From: Lentisphaeria bacterium
GTDB taxonomy: Bacteria; Verrucomicrobiota; Lentisphaeria; Victivallales; UBA1829
DNA: 28,814 bases
Assembly (NCBI GenBank): GCA_017456805.1
Contig: JAFTIQ010000012.1
Location: 1 to 28,814, forward strand
Direction of reading: 5' to 3'
Position numbers and translations under genes: made by a program. Positions 1 through 8,616 of the stretch are shown piece after piece (the first letter of the stretch is position 1; the number at the start of each line of letters is the position of its first letter). The notes below the pieces were generated by a model. It was not told the origin of the DNA. It searched no databases and was given only the letters and a program-made list of their open reading frames with translations.

Positions 1-962
<962 letters not shown>

Positions 963-1111
963 TTTTTCTTACTGAAAATTCCGCCAGAACTTTCAGTAAA
1001 AAAGAGCTCAATAAATATCATATTCTAAAACTCAACTCGAGTTGTTAGCAGTTGTTTTGCTTCTTCTCTCAATTAACTTCAATATCACTGCTATCTTTAT
1101 TACATATTTTT
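963..1111 (+). other. 23S-5S spacer
   Basis: This is a 150-nt A/T-rich transcribed spacer. It begins with a stem-loop in which CTTACTGAAA near 967 pairs with TTTCAGTAAA near 992, a plausible processing or pausing hairpin directly after mature 23S. A perfect 12-nt palindrome, CAACTCGAGTTG, lies near 1032. No tRNA gene is present in the spacer. Confidence 0.6.
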
Positions 1112-1227
1112 TCCCGGTGTCTATAGCAGGCTTGAAACTCACGTTCCCATCCCGAACACGATCGATAAGGAGCCTAGCGACGATGGTACTGCACAGTTGA
1201 GTGTGGGAGAGTAGTTCGATGCCGGGA
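1112..1227 (+). rRNA. rrf: 5S rRNA
   Basis: This 116-nt gene follows 23S in the usual order. The ends TCCCGG (1112) and CCGGGA (1222-1227) form the terminal helix. Inside are the 5S-typical loop A and helix II/III segment around TCCCATCCCGAACACG, the GCGACGATGGTACTG stretch, and GTGGGAGAGTAG of helix IV/loop E. Exact ends are inferred from base pairing. Confidence 0.93.
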
Positions 1228-1228
1228 T

Positions 1229-1258
1229 TTTTTTTGCCCAAATTTTGGGCAAAAAAAC
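1229..1258. repeat. A/T-flanked perfect palindrome after 5S
   Basis: A run of T, then GCCCAAATTTTGGGC, then a run of A forms a near-perfect 29-nt inverted repeat two bases after 5S. On the plus strand the U-tract precedes the stem and A residues follow it, so it is not a textbook intrinsic terminator. It may still end or process the rRNA transcript. Confidence 0.5.
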
Positions 1259-1260
1259 AT

Positions 1261-1350
1261 GTGATCCATTAGGATCACGCTTCATGCAGCGTAGCAGCGC
1301 TTCATATTTTCCATAAGGAAAATGCTTCATGTACCGCAGGTGCGCTTCAT
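1261..1350. repeat. Two 45-bp units of alternating hairpins separated by GCTTCAT
   Basis: The stretch parses exactly as 18-nt hairpin, GCTTCAT, 13-nt hairpin, GCTTCAT, repeated once (1261-1305 and 1306-1350). The 18-nt hairpins are GTGATCC/GGATCAC with loop ATTA and ATTTTCC/GGAAAAT with loop ATAA. The 13-nt hairpins are GCAGC-GTA-GCAGC (central A.A mismatch) and GTACC-GCA-GGTGC (one G.T pair). Stem sequences differ completely between units while spacers, loop class and lengths are constant. This points to selection on, or copying of, a structure rather than a sequence. Confidence 0.8.
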
Positions 1351-1643
1351 AAAAAGTTCCTGATCTGTGTTTTTTTGTTCGGCAGAGTTGAATGGATCAG
1401 TGTATAAGCAAGGATCGGCTGGGGATGGAACGGAGGAAACAGAGTGTACGGAGGGTGCGCGGAGATGAGGCTGTTTGATAAGACTGATAAGACAAATAAG
1501 ACTTATTTTATTTATTTATGCTTGAGAGTGAACAGAATTTATACCGGGGAAGTATCTTGCAAAAAAAATCTATTAAAATCAATGCAGAAAAGAGGAGGTT
1601 TTTTCTTGCTGTTTACTTGAAAATAACATCAGAACTGTTATAT
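1351..1643. other. Gene-free region with 9-bp-phased repeats
   Basis: No credible ORF is seen. Two 9-bp-phased degenerate tandem arrays are visible. One lies around 1428-1462 with units of the form ACGGAGGAA, ACAGAGTGT, ACGGAGGGT. The other lies around 1472-1515 with units GATAAGACT, GATAAGACA, AATAAGACT. The remainder is A/T-rich and shows nothing else recognisable. Confidence 0.5.
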
Positions 1644-1839
1644 TGAGGTAGTTTCAAAAGTCTTCAAAATGTCTGAAAATTCTTGCAGAGATCTGAAAAT
1701 GGAGCGTTTTCGGTGGTTACTCATCCTCCTTCGCTGAAGCTACGGAGGACAAGCTGAGCAGCCACACTCAAACTGCCATTTCCAGCTCATCAGCAATCTC
1801 TTTTCAACCAAATTTTGCCGGACTTTTGAAATTACCTCA
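1644..1839. mobile_element. MITE-like element upstream of rmuC
   Basis: A 196-bp segment is bounded by near-perfect terminal inverted repeats: TGAGGTAGTTTCAAAAGTC at 1644-1662 and GACTTTTGAAATTACCTCA at 1821-1839, with one mismatch. TAT flanks both sides (1641-1643 and 1840-1842) as a possible 3-bp target duplication. There is no transposase ORF. The centre holds another hairpin, CCTCC to GGAGG, near 1728-1749. Structure and size fit a non-autonomous DNA transposon, perhaps mobilised by an IS5-like transposase. The right end lies about 30 bp from the next start codon, so it may carry or displace that gene's promoter. Confidence 0.65.
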
Positions 1840-1871
1840 TATTCTAATAAATTTGAAAGGAAAAGTGTGGT

Positions 1872-3200
1872 ATGATTTTGATACAAATAATTACTTTGAT
1901 CTTGTTTTTATTGTTTGCAACAGGGATTATTTTGTTTCTTCGAAAAAATACCAGGGGCGGAGATGAGGCTTTGGAGGGTAAGTTTCAACGACTCGAAAGC
2001 GTTTGCAATGAGGGATTTCAACGGAGCCGTCAGGAATTGGGGGAAAATCTTGCGGCAGGACGCGTCGAACAGGGCGGGAATTTCCGTGATTTTACCGAAT
2101 CAAATATGAAAATGTTAAAGGATTTTGAGAAGAATCTTTCTGAAGAAAGTCGGAAAAACCGACAGGAAACTTTGGAGATGCTGGAACGGATTCAGCAATC
2201 GACGAATTTGCGATTTGCAGAAATCCGTGAGACCATTGATCAGAAAATCCGTGAAATCCGGGAGCAAAACTCCGAAAAATTGGAGGAAATGCGAAAAACG
2301 GTTGATGAAAAATTGCAAAAATCCGTGCAGAGTCATTTTCAAGAGTCCTTTAAATTAATCGGAGAGCGTTTGGATCTGGTTCAAAAAGGACTTGGAGAAA
2401 TGCAGAGTCTGGCGTCAGGGGTTGGTGATTTGAAGAAAGTTCTTTCCAATGTTAAGACGCGCGGAAATATTGGGGAAATTCAATTGGCAGCAATTTTGGA
2501 ACAATATCTTGCGGCGGAGCAATATTTGACAAATGTTTCGACTGTTCCGGGGAAATCGGAGCTTGTGGAATTTGCGATCCGCCTGCCCGGGAAGAGAGAT
2601 GATGAGCCGGTTTTATTGCCTGTTGACAGTAAGTTTCCGGTGGAGGATTATCAGCGGCTTCTGGAGGCTTATGATGAGTACGGGAAGATGTCTCCGGAGC
2701 TGAAGCGTGCACAAAATGCGTTTGAAAGTTCTGTAAAAAAATGTGCGAAAATGATTCGGGAGAAGTATGTAAATCCGCCATTGACAACGGATTTTGCTTT
2801 GATGTTTGTTCCCAGTGAAGGGATTTATGCAGAGATTCTCAGGCTTCCCGGGCTGGTGGAATTTTTGCAGAACAGTTATCACATATCGGTTGTCGGGCCC
2901 TCGAATCTTGTTGCGTTTTTGAATTCGCTTCAGATGGGATTCCGGACATTGGCGATCGAAAAGCGGTCCCATGAAGTGTGGACGATTCTTTCCGGAGTGA
3001 AGACCCAGTTCCAGAAATTCGGGGAAGAAGTGGATTCTACGAAGAAGAGTTTGATGGCGGCGATGAATCATATTGATAAATTGGGGACACGTTCCAGAGC
3101 ATTGGCGCGGGAATTGCGGGATGTTCACGAATTACCGTCAGAAGGAACGGAACAGAATACATTGGAAGATACCTTATTTACAGAAGGAGAGAAGATATGA
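1872..3200 (+). CDS. rmuC: RmuC family protein (DNA recombination protein homologue)
   Basis: This 442-aa protein has the RmuC architecture. An N-terminal membrane helix (residues 3-24) is followed by a long charged coiled coil (about 30-180). The conserved RmuC domain then carries TRGNIGEIQLAAILEQ near residue 196, DSKFPVEDY and FVPSEGIYAEILR. RmuC proteins are linked to limiting rearrangements between inverted repeats in E. coli; the domain resembles restriction-type nucleases, but the reaction is not firmly established. The start follows AAAGGAAAAG with good spacing. The stop overlaps the next start by 4 bp, implying translational coupling. The MITE-like element lies just upstream. Confidence 0.9.
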   Translation: MILIQIITLILFLLFATGIILFLRKNTRGGDEALEGKFQRLESVCNEGFQRSRQELGENLAAGRVEQGGNFRDFTESNMKMLKDFEKNLSEESRKNRQETLEMLERIQQSTNLRFAEIRETIDQKIREIREQNSEKLEEMRKTVDEKLQKSVQSHFQESFKLIGERLDLVQKGLGEMQSLASGVGDLKKVLSNVKTRGNIGEIQLAAILEQYLAAEQYLTNVSTVPGKSELVEFAIRLPGKRDDEPVLLPVDSKFPVEDYQRLLEAYDEYGKMSPELKRAQNAFESSVKKCAKMIREKYVNPPLTTDFALMFVPSEGIYAEILRLPGLVEFLQNSYHISVVGPSNLVAFLNSLQMGFRTLAIEKRSHEVWTILSGVKTQFQKFGEEVDSTKKSLMAAMNHIDKLGTRSRALARELRDVHELPSEGTEQNTLEDTLFTEGEKI

Positions 3201-3757
3201 GTAAAGTTGTATTACCTGGGAGCACGAAACTTGCGCCGGTTCCTGCAGTTTTGATCGGGACAGGCGGAAATGGGTTCAAAAATAACCTGATCACGCTTGC
3301 GTGGGTTGGGGTTGTAAACAGTGAGCCTCCCATGGTTTCGATTTCAGTCAGACCCGGCAGGTTCAGTTATGAAGCGTTGGTGAAAACGGGTGAATTTACC
3401 ATTAATATTCCGTCGGTGGAACAGGCTGAGCTGCTGGATTGGTGCGGCGTTGTTTCCGGAAAAGATCATGATAAATTCAGCGAAAAAGGGGTGACGGCGG
3501 TATGCGGTTCGAAGGTTTCTGCGCCTCTGGTAGCGGAATGTCCGGTTGGGCTTGAGTGTAAAGTGACGCAGAAACTGGAATTGGGCACGCATGATATGTT
3601 TCTGGCGGAAGTGGTTGCGGTTCAAGTTTCTGAAGAGTTTTTGAGTTCAGATGGGAAATTTGATTTGAGCAAACAGAATCTGCTGGGGTATGTTTGCGGG
3701 CAGTATTATGCGCTGGGATCTTTGATCGGCAGTTTTGGTTTTTCCAATCGTAAATAA
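3197..3757 (+). CDS. Flavin reductase-like / flavoredoxin family protein
   Basis: The 186-aa product resembles the FMN-binding split-barrel flavin reductase-like family. It shows the N-terminal stretch with NNLITLAWVGVVNSEPPMVSIS, and then SVRPGRFSYEALVKTGEFTIN, the segment that contacts FMN in this family. Members bind FMN and act as flavin reductases or small electron carriers in the cytoplasm. The physiological partner is not apparent from the neighbours. The gene starts inside the rmuC stop (ATGA overlap), so it is probably co-transcribed. The specific substrate is unknown. Confidence 0.85.
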   Translation: MSKVVLPGSTKLAPVPAVLIGTGGNGFKNNLITLAWVGVVNSEPPMVSISVRPGRFSYEALVKTGEFTINIPSVEQAELLDWCGVVSGKDHDKFSEKGVTAVCGSKVSAPLVAECPVGLECKVTQKLELGTHDMFLAEVVAVQVSEEFLSSDGKFDLSKQNLLGYVCGQYYALGSLIGSFGFSNRK

Positions 3758-3769
3758 AGAGGTGAGAAA

Positions 3770-4582
3770 ATGGCAGAATCGAAAGAAAATGAAAAAAAGA
3801 GAGATGCGGCTGAAGCGTTGAAGAACTTTTACAAGCGTCATAAAAAGTTGAGTTGGACGGTTGGAAGTATTGTTGTGCTTCTGGTGATCGTCCGGATTTT
3901 TCTTGGTCAGATCGTTCAGACGAGTGTTGCTGCGCTTGCACCGAAGATTGCCGGGGTTCCGGTTTCGATCGGGGATGTTTCCATCAGTATTTTCAGCGGA
4001 TACGTTGAGCTGAAAGATGTAAAAGTCGGCAATCCCGAGGGGTTTGGTGCGGAGCATATGGTGACGTTGAAACATGCAGTGTTTGATATTGATTTGGGAT
4101 CGTTGTTTTCCGATAAGATCCGGATTGAAGAGATCACTGTTACCGGCTTGGATCTTTATTATGAACAGAAACTTACGACGAATAATGTAGCGACGCTTCA
4201 AGCTAATGTTGAGAAAAATCTCGGTGCGGAGAAAGCTCAGGCAGCGGACGCACAGGTCGCCTCGGAAGAGGAAGAGGGGACAGCGGAAGAAGCTCCTCAG
4301 CCGCAGAAACTTCAGGTGGATAAGATTGCGATGAATGACATGTGGACCCATGTGGTGATTGCTGGTGCGGATGTTCCTGTTCCGATCGTTCCTATCAACA
4401 TGGAAAATCTTGGAACCGGTCCGGAAGGGATCACGGGCATGGAAGTGTTTGCCGAGGTTTTGAATAAGCTTTCTTTCGGAGTGACCGGAGCTGTTGCAGA
4501 GGCATTCAAGAATGCCGGCGGAGCGGCGGCGGATGTGATCGAAGGTGCCGGCGAAGGGATCAAAAAGATTTTCGGCAACTGA
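3770..4582 (+). CDS. AsmA-like membrane-anchored protein
   Basis: The 270-aa protein has a lysine-rich cytoplasmic N-terminus, one membrane helix (about residues 28-48), and a segment typical of AsmA/DUF748-type proteins: VPVSIGDVSISIFSGYVELKDVKVGNPEGF, describing a short beta-rich repeat. A low-complexity acidic linker (EEEEGTAEEAPQP) separates this from a second short region. The C-terminus is glycine/alanine-rich. AsmA relatives act in the envelope, some in lipid transport or outer-membrane homeostasis, but this one is much shorter than classical AsmA or TamB. RBS is GAGGTG before the ATG. It sits 12 bp after the flavin reductase gene, probably in one operon. Confidence 0.65.
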   Translation: MAESKENEKKRDAAEALKNFYKRHKKLSWTVGSIVVLLVIVRIFLGQIVQTSVAALAPKIAGVPVSIGDVSISIFSGYVELKDVKVGNPEGFGAEHMVTLKHAVFDIDLGSLFSDKIRIEEITVTGLDLYYEQKLTTNNVATLQANVEKNLGAEKAQAADAQVASEEEEGTAEEAPQPQKLQVDKIAMNDMWTHVVIAGADVPVPIVPINMENLGTGPEGITGMEVFAEVLNKLSFGVTGAVAEAFKNAGGAAADVIEGAGEGIKKIFGN

Positions 4583-4601
4583 ATTTTCAGGATATTGCAA
4601 G

Positions 4602-5762
4602 ATGGAATCAGGCATGGAATTTTCATTTTTCCGGACATTTTTACGCCGGTTTTATCAGGAGAAAATGGCAATTTTCGGATTGTCATTTGTCTGTCTCCTG
4701 GTATTGATTGCGGTGTATGCTCCGTTTCTGGCGAATGGGGTTCCCTTGCTGATTGTTTCTGAAGGGACGGTGCAAATGCCGTTCTGGAGGACACTTTTTG
4801 CGCCGGAATCCCCGGAGCAGGTGATTGAACGGAGCTTTAATTTTCTGATTTTTTATCTTCCGGTTCAGTTTCTGATCTTGCTTTTTCTGAAGAAAAGACG
4901 GGTGTGGATTTCCCTTGCGGCGGGGATTTTGCTTTTGATTCCTTTTTGTATTTGCAAAGGAGGGATCGATTCCGTCAACTGGCATGAAGAGAGTTTTCGG
5001 ATCCGGGGAGACGGGGGGACGGTCATTACTGCACTGGTTGCGTACGGACCTTTTGAGACGCTTGCGAATCCTTATGAACCGCCCTCTTCCGAACATTGGC
5101 TTGGGACAGATCATTCGGGACGGGATGTTTTTGCCCGGATGGTGTATGGCGCGCGGGTTTCGGTGATGGTTGGAGTGGCTGCAACAATGATCTCAATGAT
5201 GATCGGGACGATTGTTGGTCTGTTTGCCGGGTATTGCGGCGGGAAAACAGATCTTTTTATTATGCGTGCAGTTGAAATCATTATCTGTTTTCCGCAATTT
5301 TTACTGCTGCTGATTTTGATGTCGATCATGCTTGATTACGGATCGCGGCAATCTATATTGCTGGTGATTGCGGTGATTGGGCTTTTCAATTGGACCGGTT
5401 TATGCCGGCTGGTTCGGGGAGAGGTTTTGAAGCAGCGGAGCATGGCATACATTTCAGCAGCGGAATGTTTGGGGGTTCCGACTGGAGTGCTGCTTCTCAA
5501 GCATTTGCTTCCCAATGTGGCGGGGCCGATTCTTGTGGTTCTTTCGTTTGAATTTGCAGGTGCGATTCTGGTGGAAAGTTCTCTGAGTTTTCTTGGTTTC
5601 GGGGTCCAGGATCCTGTGTCAAGCTGGGGGGAATTGATGCGGCAGGCGTTTCCGGATCCTGTGACGTACTGGCATTTGATTTTGTGGCCGGGGCTTGCGA
5701 TTTTTCTTTCTGTCTGTGCATTTAACTTTGTGGGAGAAGGGGTACGGAAATCGGTGTCATGA
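4602..5762 (+). CDS. ABC transporter permease, OppC/DppC type
   Basis: This is an inner-membrane permease of the oligopeptide/dipeptide class. The first membrane helix (around residues 23-43) is followed by an unusually long insert with extra hydrophobic segments. The core then begins at HWLGTDHSGRDVFARMVYGARVS, the family hallmark. The EAA-type motif for contact with the ATPase is visible as AAECLGVPTGVLLLKHLLPN, and SLSFLGFGVQDP near the end is typical of OppC/DppC/YejE. I chose the ATG at 4602 because an upstream ATG at 4545 lies inside the previous gene; 4614 is also possible. No OppB-type permease, ATPase or binding protein is adjacent, so partners must be encoded elsewhere. Confidence 0.85.
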   Translation: MESGMEFSFFRTFLRRFYQEKMAIFGLSFVCLLVLIAVYAPFLANGVPLLIVSEGTVQMPFWRTLFAPESPEQVIERSFNFLIFYLPVQFLILLFLKKRRVWISLAAGILLLIPFCICKGGIDSVNWHEESFRIRGDGGTVITALVAYGPFETLANPYEPPSSEHWLGTDHSGRDVFARMVYGARVSVMVGVAATMISMMIGTIVGLFAGYCGGKTDLFIMRAVEIIICFPQFLLLLILMSIMLDYGSRQSILLVIAVIGLFNWTGLCRLVRGEVLKQRSMAYISAAECLGVPTGVLLLKHLLPNVAGPILVVLSFEFAGAILVESSLSFLGFGVQDPVSSWGELMRQAFPDPVTYWHLILWPGLAIFLSVCAFNFVGEGVRKSVS

Positions 5763-6235
5763 GGGTGGTTGATAAGGTATTTTTTATTCTTTTTCTGCTG
5801 CTGATCCTGATCTCCCAGTTTTCGTTTTTTGATGTGATCCGGCTTTACGGTTTCAGTGTTCCGGCGGGCTTTCTTGTGGTGAGTCCGTTAAGCGGAGGAG
5901 TGTTTTCTTTCACAGGTGATGCTGCGGTGATCCGGAGTCCGGGGCTGGAAATTCTGATGCCTGCATCCTGTTCCGGGATGACGTTTTATTTTATTTTAAG
6001 TTTATTGTTTTGCAGTTTCGGGAGATGGAAATGGCTGTGGGTATGTTATCCTGCGGCGATTCTGCTCAATGGGATCCGTGTATTGCTGGTGAGTTTCTGG
6101 ATCGTGAATTTCAGTTCAAAGATACCTGTTTCAGAGGGGATCCAGCATCAGACAATCGGGCTTATATTCTTTTTGTTTTTTCTTCTTTTGACGGCATTGC
6201 TTCTGAATAAGGGATCCCCGGAGGAAAAGGCGTGA
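5759..6235 (+). CDS. Small exosortase/archaeosortase-family protein
   Basis: This 158-aa polytopic membrane protein carries the exosortase catalytic pattern: Cys71 in ASCSGMTF, Arg107 in LLNGIRVLL and His130 in IQHQTIG, each at the edge of a hydrophobic helix. Exosortases process PEP-CTERM-like C-terminal sorting signals at the membrane through a Cys-His-Arg set. The protein is shorter than EpsH-type enzymes and resembles the minimal core seen in accessory exosortases. It overlaps the permease gene by 4 bp and precedes signal peptidase I, consistent with an envelope-protein maturation cluster. No PEP-CTERM target was recognised in this window. Confidence 0.7.
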   Translation: MRVVDKVFFILFLLLILISQFSFFDVIRLYGFSVPAGFLVVSPLSGGVFSFTGDAAVIRSPGLEILMPASCSGMTFYFILSLLFCSFGRWKWLWVCYPAAILLNGIRVLLVSFWIVNFSSKIPVSEGIQHQTIGLIFFLFFLLLTALLLNKGSPEEKA

Positions 6236-6359
6236 GGCGTTCGCAATATTTGGAAGGGGCTTTAAAAAAAGTGAAAAAAGGGCCGGAAAACATCGAACAA
6301 ATATCTTGAAAATTTTTCTGAAAGATGTAGAGTACAGAAAAATCAGAGGATCGATTTTT

Positions 6360-6872
6360 ATGTGGAAGATAAGATTAAGAGAGATATTGCGTTGGCTGTT
6401 CAAGCCGCAGATGGGAAAATGGTATTGGCTGCGGGTGGCAGTGATCGCGGCTGCTGCACTTCTGTTTTTCGGTTTTTTCTGCAAACCGATGTACCTGAAT
6501 GGCGGGAGTATGGAACCGAATTATCATAATGGGACATTGAACTTCTGCTGGACACCTGCGTACTGGTTCCGGAAGCCTCAGCGGGGGGATGTGGTGGTGT
6601 TCCGGTATGCGGGTGAAAAGATCCTGCTTCTGAAACGAATTGTCGGCCTGCCCGGAGATATTATTGAGTTCCGGGACGGATATTTGTATGTGAACGGAGA
6701 ACGTCAGGAAGAACCGTATGTGAAATTGAATCGGGTACCCTGGAATTTGAAACCCCGGAAAGTCTCAGCCGGTCACTTTTATGTTGTTGGCGATAACCGG
6801 TCGATGCCGATGCGGCAGCATAAATTCGGCGAGATCCGTCAAAGCCGGGTGGAAGGAACGCTGCTGTTATGA
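6360..6872 (+). CDS. lepB: Signal peptidase I (S26 family)
   Basis: The 170-aa product has one N-terminal membrane helix (about residues 22-41). The catalytic Ser50 lies in GGSMEPNY and the general base Lys92 in LLLKRIVGLPGD. Family box E is present as VVGDNRSM. This Ser/Lys dyad enzyme removes signal peptides on the outer face of the membrane. A TTG start at 6306 would add 18 residues, but ATG 6360 has AGAGGA about nine bases upstream and gives a normal N-terminus. At 170 residues it is compact, like Gram-positive SipS-type enzymes, and lacks the E. coli insertion. The stop overlaps the next start by 4 bp. Confidence 0.9.
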   Translation: MWKIRLREILRWLFKPQMGKWYWLRVAVIAAAALLFFGFFCKPMYLNGGSMEPNYHNGTLNFCWTPAYWFRKPQRGDVVVFRYAGEKILLLKRIVGLPGDIIEFRDGYLYVNGERQEEPYVKLNRVPWNLKPRKVSAGHFYVVGDNRSMPMRQHKFGEIRQSRVEGTLLL

Positions 6873-7381
6873 AACGTTTGATTGGAATTGTTCTTATTTT
6901 GCTTGCCGTCGGGATTGGCGGATTTTTTGGCTGGAAATATTTTTTCGGGGAGAGTGAACAGGATATTCTGGAGCGGCGATTGCAGGAAGTTTCTCGGACA
7001 CTTGGAAAGATCGGGAATGAAGGGTTTCTGGTTCAATTGGAACATGCCCGTGCAATTTCCAAATATTTTGATGATGTATGTGATGTGCGGCTGCCGAAAT
7101 TCAACCGGGTGGCAAAAATGTCCCGGTCACACATTGAGCAGAATGTTGTGACGGTTCGGAACTGGGCGACGGATCTGGAGGCCCGTGTTTATGATACGGA
7201 GTATTATTTTGAAGAGGGGGATCCGCTGCGCTGCAAAGTTCTTTTTACCGTGATGGTTCATGCCCGGTTCCGGACGGGGGAAAGTTTTCAGGAAGGGTAT
7301 GATATGGAGATCAATTGGGTAAAAAAGGATGGAGAATGGCTGATTGAGGGGATCGGATTCAGCGGAATCCTTCATCGATGA
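6869..7381 (+). CDS. Membrane-anchored hypothetical protein, possibly NTF2-like fold
   Basis: I do not recognise the family. The 170-aa product has an N-terminal hydrophobic anchor (residues 3-26) and a helical region. The C-terminal half looks beta-rich, with a run such as LRCKVLFTVMVHARF and the ending EINWVKKDGEWLIEGI. This is the kind of final strand pair (expression of a small molecule-binding or association domain, W-x-I-x-G) often seen in NTF2/SnoaL-like folds. It overlaps signal peptidase I by 4 bp and ends the rmuC-initiated gene run. A role in envelope protein maturation is a guess from context only. Confidence 0.55.
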   Translation: MKRLIGIVLILLAVGIGGFFGWKYFFGESEQDILERRLQEVSRTLGKIGNEGFLVQLEHARAISKYFDDVCDVRLPKFNRVAKMSRSHIEQNVVTVRNWATDLEARVYDTEYYFEEGDPLRCKVLFTVMVHARFRTGESFQEGYDMEINWVKKDGEWLIEGIGFSGILHR

Positions 7382-7439
7382 GCAAAATCTTATTAAAATT
7401 TACTGAAACGATCGAAAAAAGATTCGTAATTCAGAAAAT

Positions 7440-7485
7440 GAGGTGTATATTACCTCTTGATATGACATTGTTACTAACAGATAGA
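7440..7485 (+). promoter_or_regulatory. Possible purM promoter with inverted repeat
   Basis: The only sizeable gap between the two gene runs (7382-7531) contains an inverted repeat GAGGT-N7-ACCTC (7440-7456). It is followed by TTGATA (7457-7462) and, 17 bp on, GATAGA (7480-7485). The -10 element is poor, so this is only a candidate. The repeat could be an operator. No purine riboswitch fold was recognised. Confidence 0.3.
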
Positions 7486-7531
7486 ACCAATGCGGAAGAA
7501 TTTCTGCAGTAAAAGAAGGGATAAAGCGAAA

Positions 7532-8584
7532 ATGGCATCCAACAATCCAGTAAAAGCGACGTACAAAGATGCAGGTGTTGACATTGATCTTGCAACCCAG
7601 CTTCTTTCCAGTGTGAAACAGAAACTTGCTTCTGCAAGACGTCCTGAGATGCTTGCTCCGATCGGCGGATTCGGCGGACTTTTTCAGCTGGATCTTTCCA
7701 AATACAAAAATCCTGTTCTGGTGTCCAGCATTGACGGAGTCGGAACCAAACTGATGATCGCAGCAATGATGCAGAAATATGATACAGTCGGTTACGATAT
7801 TGTGAACCATTGTATCAATGATATCAGTGTTCAGGGTGCAGAACCGATCTACTTCCTGGATTATATCGGGATCGGCAAACTCCGCAGTCCGCTTTATGAA
7901 CAGGTTCTGGGCGGAATCGCAGATGCATGCAAAGCTGCAGGCTGTGCGGTTCTCGGCGGAGAAACTGCAGAAATGCCCGGAATGTACGGCAATGATTTTG
8001 ACCTTGTCGGCGTGATCAACGGGATCGTGGAAAAAGATAAGCTGATCACCGGCGAAAAACTTGCTCCGGGTTATGTGGCAATCGGGCTACCTTCCAACGG
8101 ACTTCATACCAACGGCTTCAGTCTTGCCCGCAAGATTCTGTTTGAAATGTGCCATTATACTGTTGATACAGAACTTCCGGAACTGGGAGAATCTCTTGGC
8201 GAAGCTCTTTTGAAGCCTCATACCTGCTACTGGAACGCAATCAAATCCGCAATGGATGCAGGAATTGCGCTTGACGGAATCGCTCACATCACCGGCGGCG
8301 GTCTGTTTGACAACGTTCCCCGGATCCTTCCGAAAAATGTTGATGCTGTGTTCCACAAGAGCACCATCAAGAATCCTCCGCCGATCTTCAAAGTACTGCA
8401 GGAAGCAGGCAACCTGGACGACAGCGAGGCATACCGCGTCTTCAACATGGGCGTTGGAATGGTCTGGTTCGTGCCGGAAGCCGATGCTGAAAAGGCGATT
8501 GAAATCTGCAATGCACACAATGTGAAAGCATTCCGCTGCGGCGAAATCGTCGCAGGAACCGGAAAATCTCAGGTTGTTGAATAA
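7532..8584 (+). CDS. purM: Phosphoribosylformylglycinamidine cyclo-ligase (AIR synthetase)
   Basis: PurM closes FGAM to AIR using ATP in de novo purine synthesis. The 350-aa protein shows the family signatures in order: [78 protein letters not shown] and [19 protein letters not shown] 7532 (MASNN) was chosen over the upstream ATG 7490, since it gives a normal-length N-terminus and has AGAAGGGAT upstream. It is the first gene of a co-directional run that continues with purT 32 bp downstream. Confidence 0.96.
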   Translation: MASNNPVKATYKDAGVDIDLATQLLSSVKQKLASARRPEMLAPIGGFGGLFQLDLSKYKNPVLVSSIDGVGTKLMIAAMMQKYDTVGYDIVNHCINDISVQGAEPIYFLDYIGIGKLRSPLYEQVLGGIADACKAAGCAVLGGETAEMPGMYGNDFDLVGVINGIVEKDKLITGEKLAPGYVAIGLPSNGLHTNGFSLARKILFEMCHYTVDTELPELGESLGEALLKPHTCYWNAIKSAMDAGIALDGIAHITGGGLFDNVPRILPKNVDAVFHKSTIKNPPPIFKVLQEAGNLDDSEAYRVFNMGVGMVWFVPEADAEKAIEICNAHNVKAFRCGEIVAGTGKSQVVE

Positions 8585-8616
8585 TTCTGTACCCCTTAAA
8601 ATCAGGAGAGAGAAAC

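Noticed and set aside
1261..1350. A short CRISPR array
   Set aside because: Constant parts are only 7 nt and the variable parts are self-complementary; no cas genes are nearby.
3647..4615. Long minus-strand ORF opposite the AsmA-like gene
   Set aside because: It is antisense to two well-supported plus-strand genes and has an unstructured, basic composition with no family signature.
7382..7531. Purine riboswitch upstream of purM
   Set aside because: No three-way-junction core with the conserved loop sequences could be found in the 150 nt.
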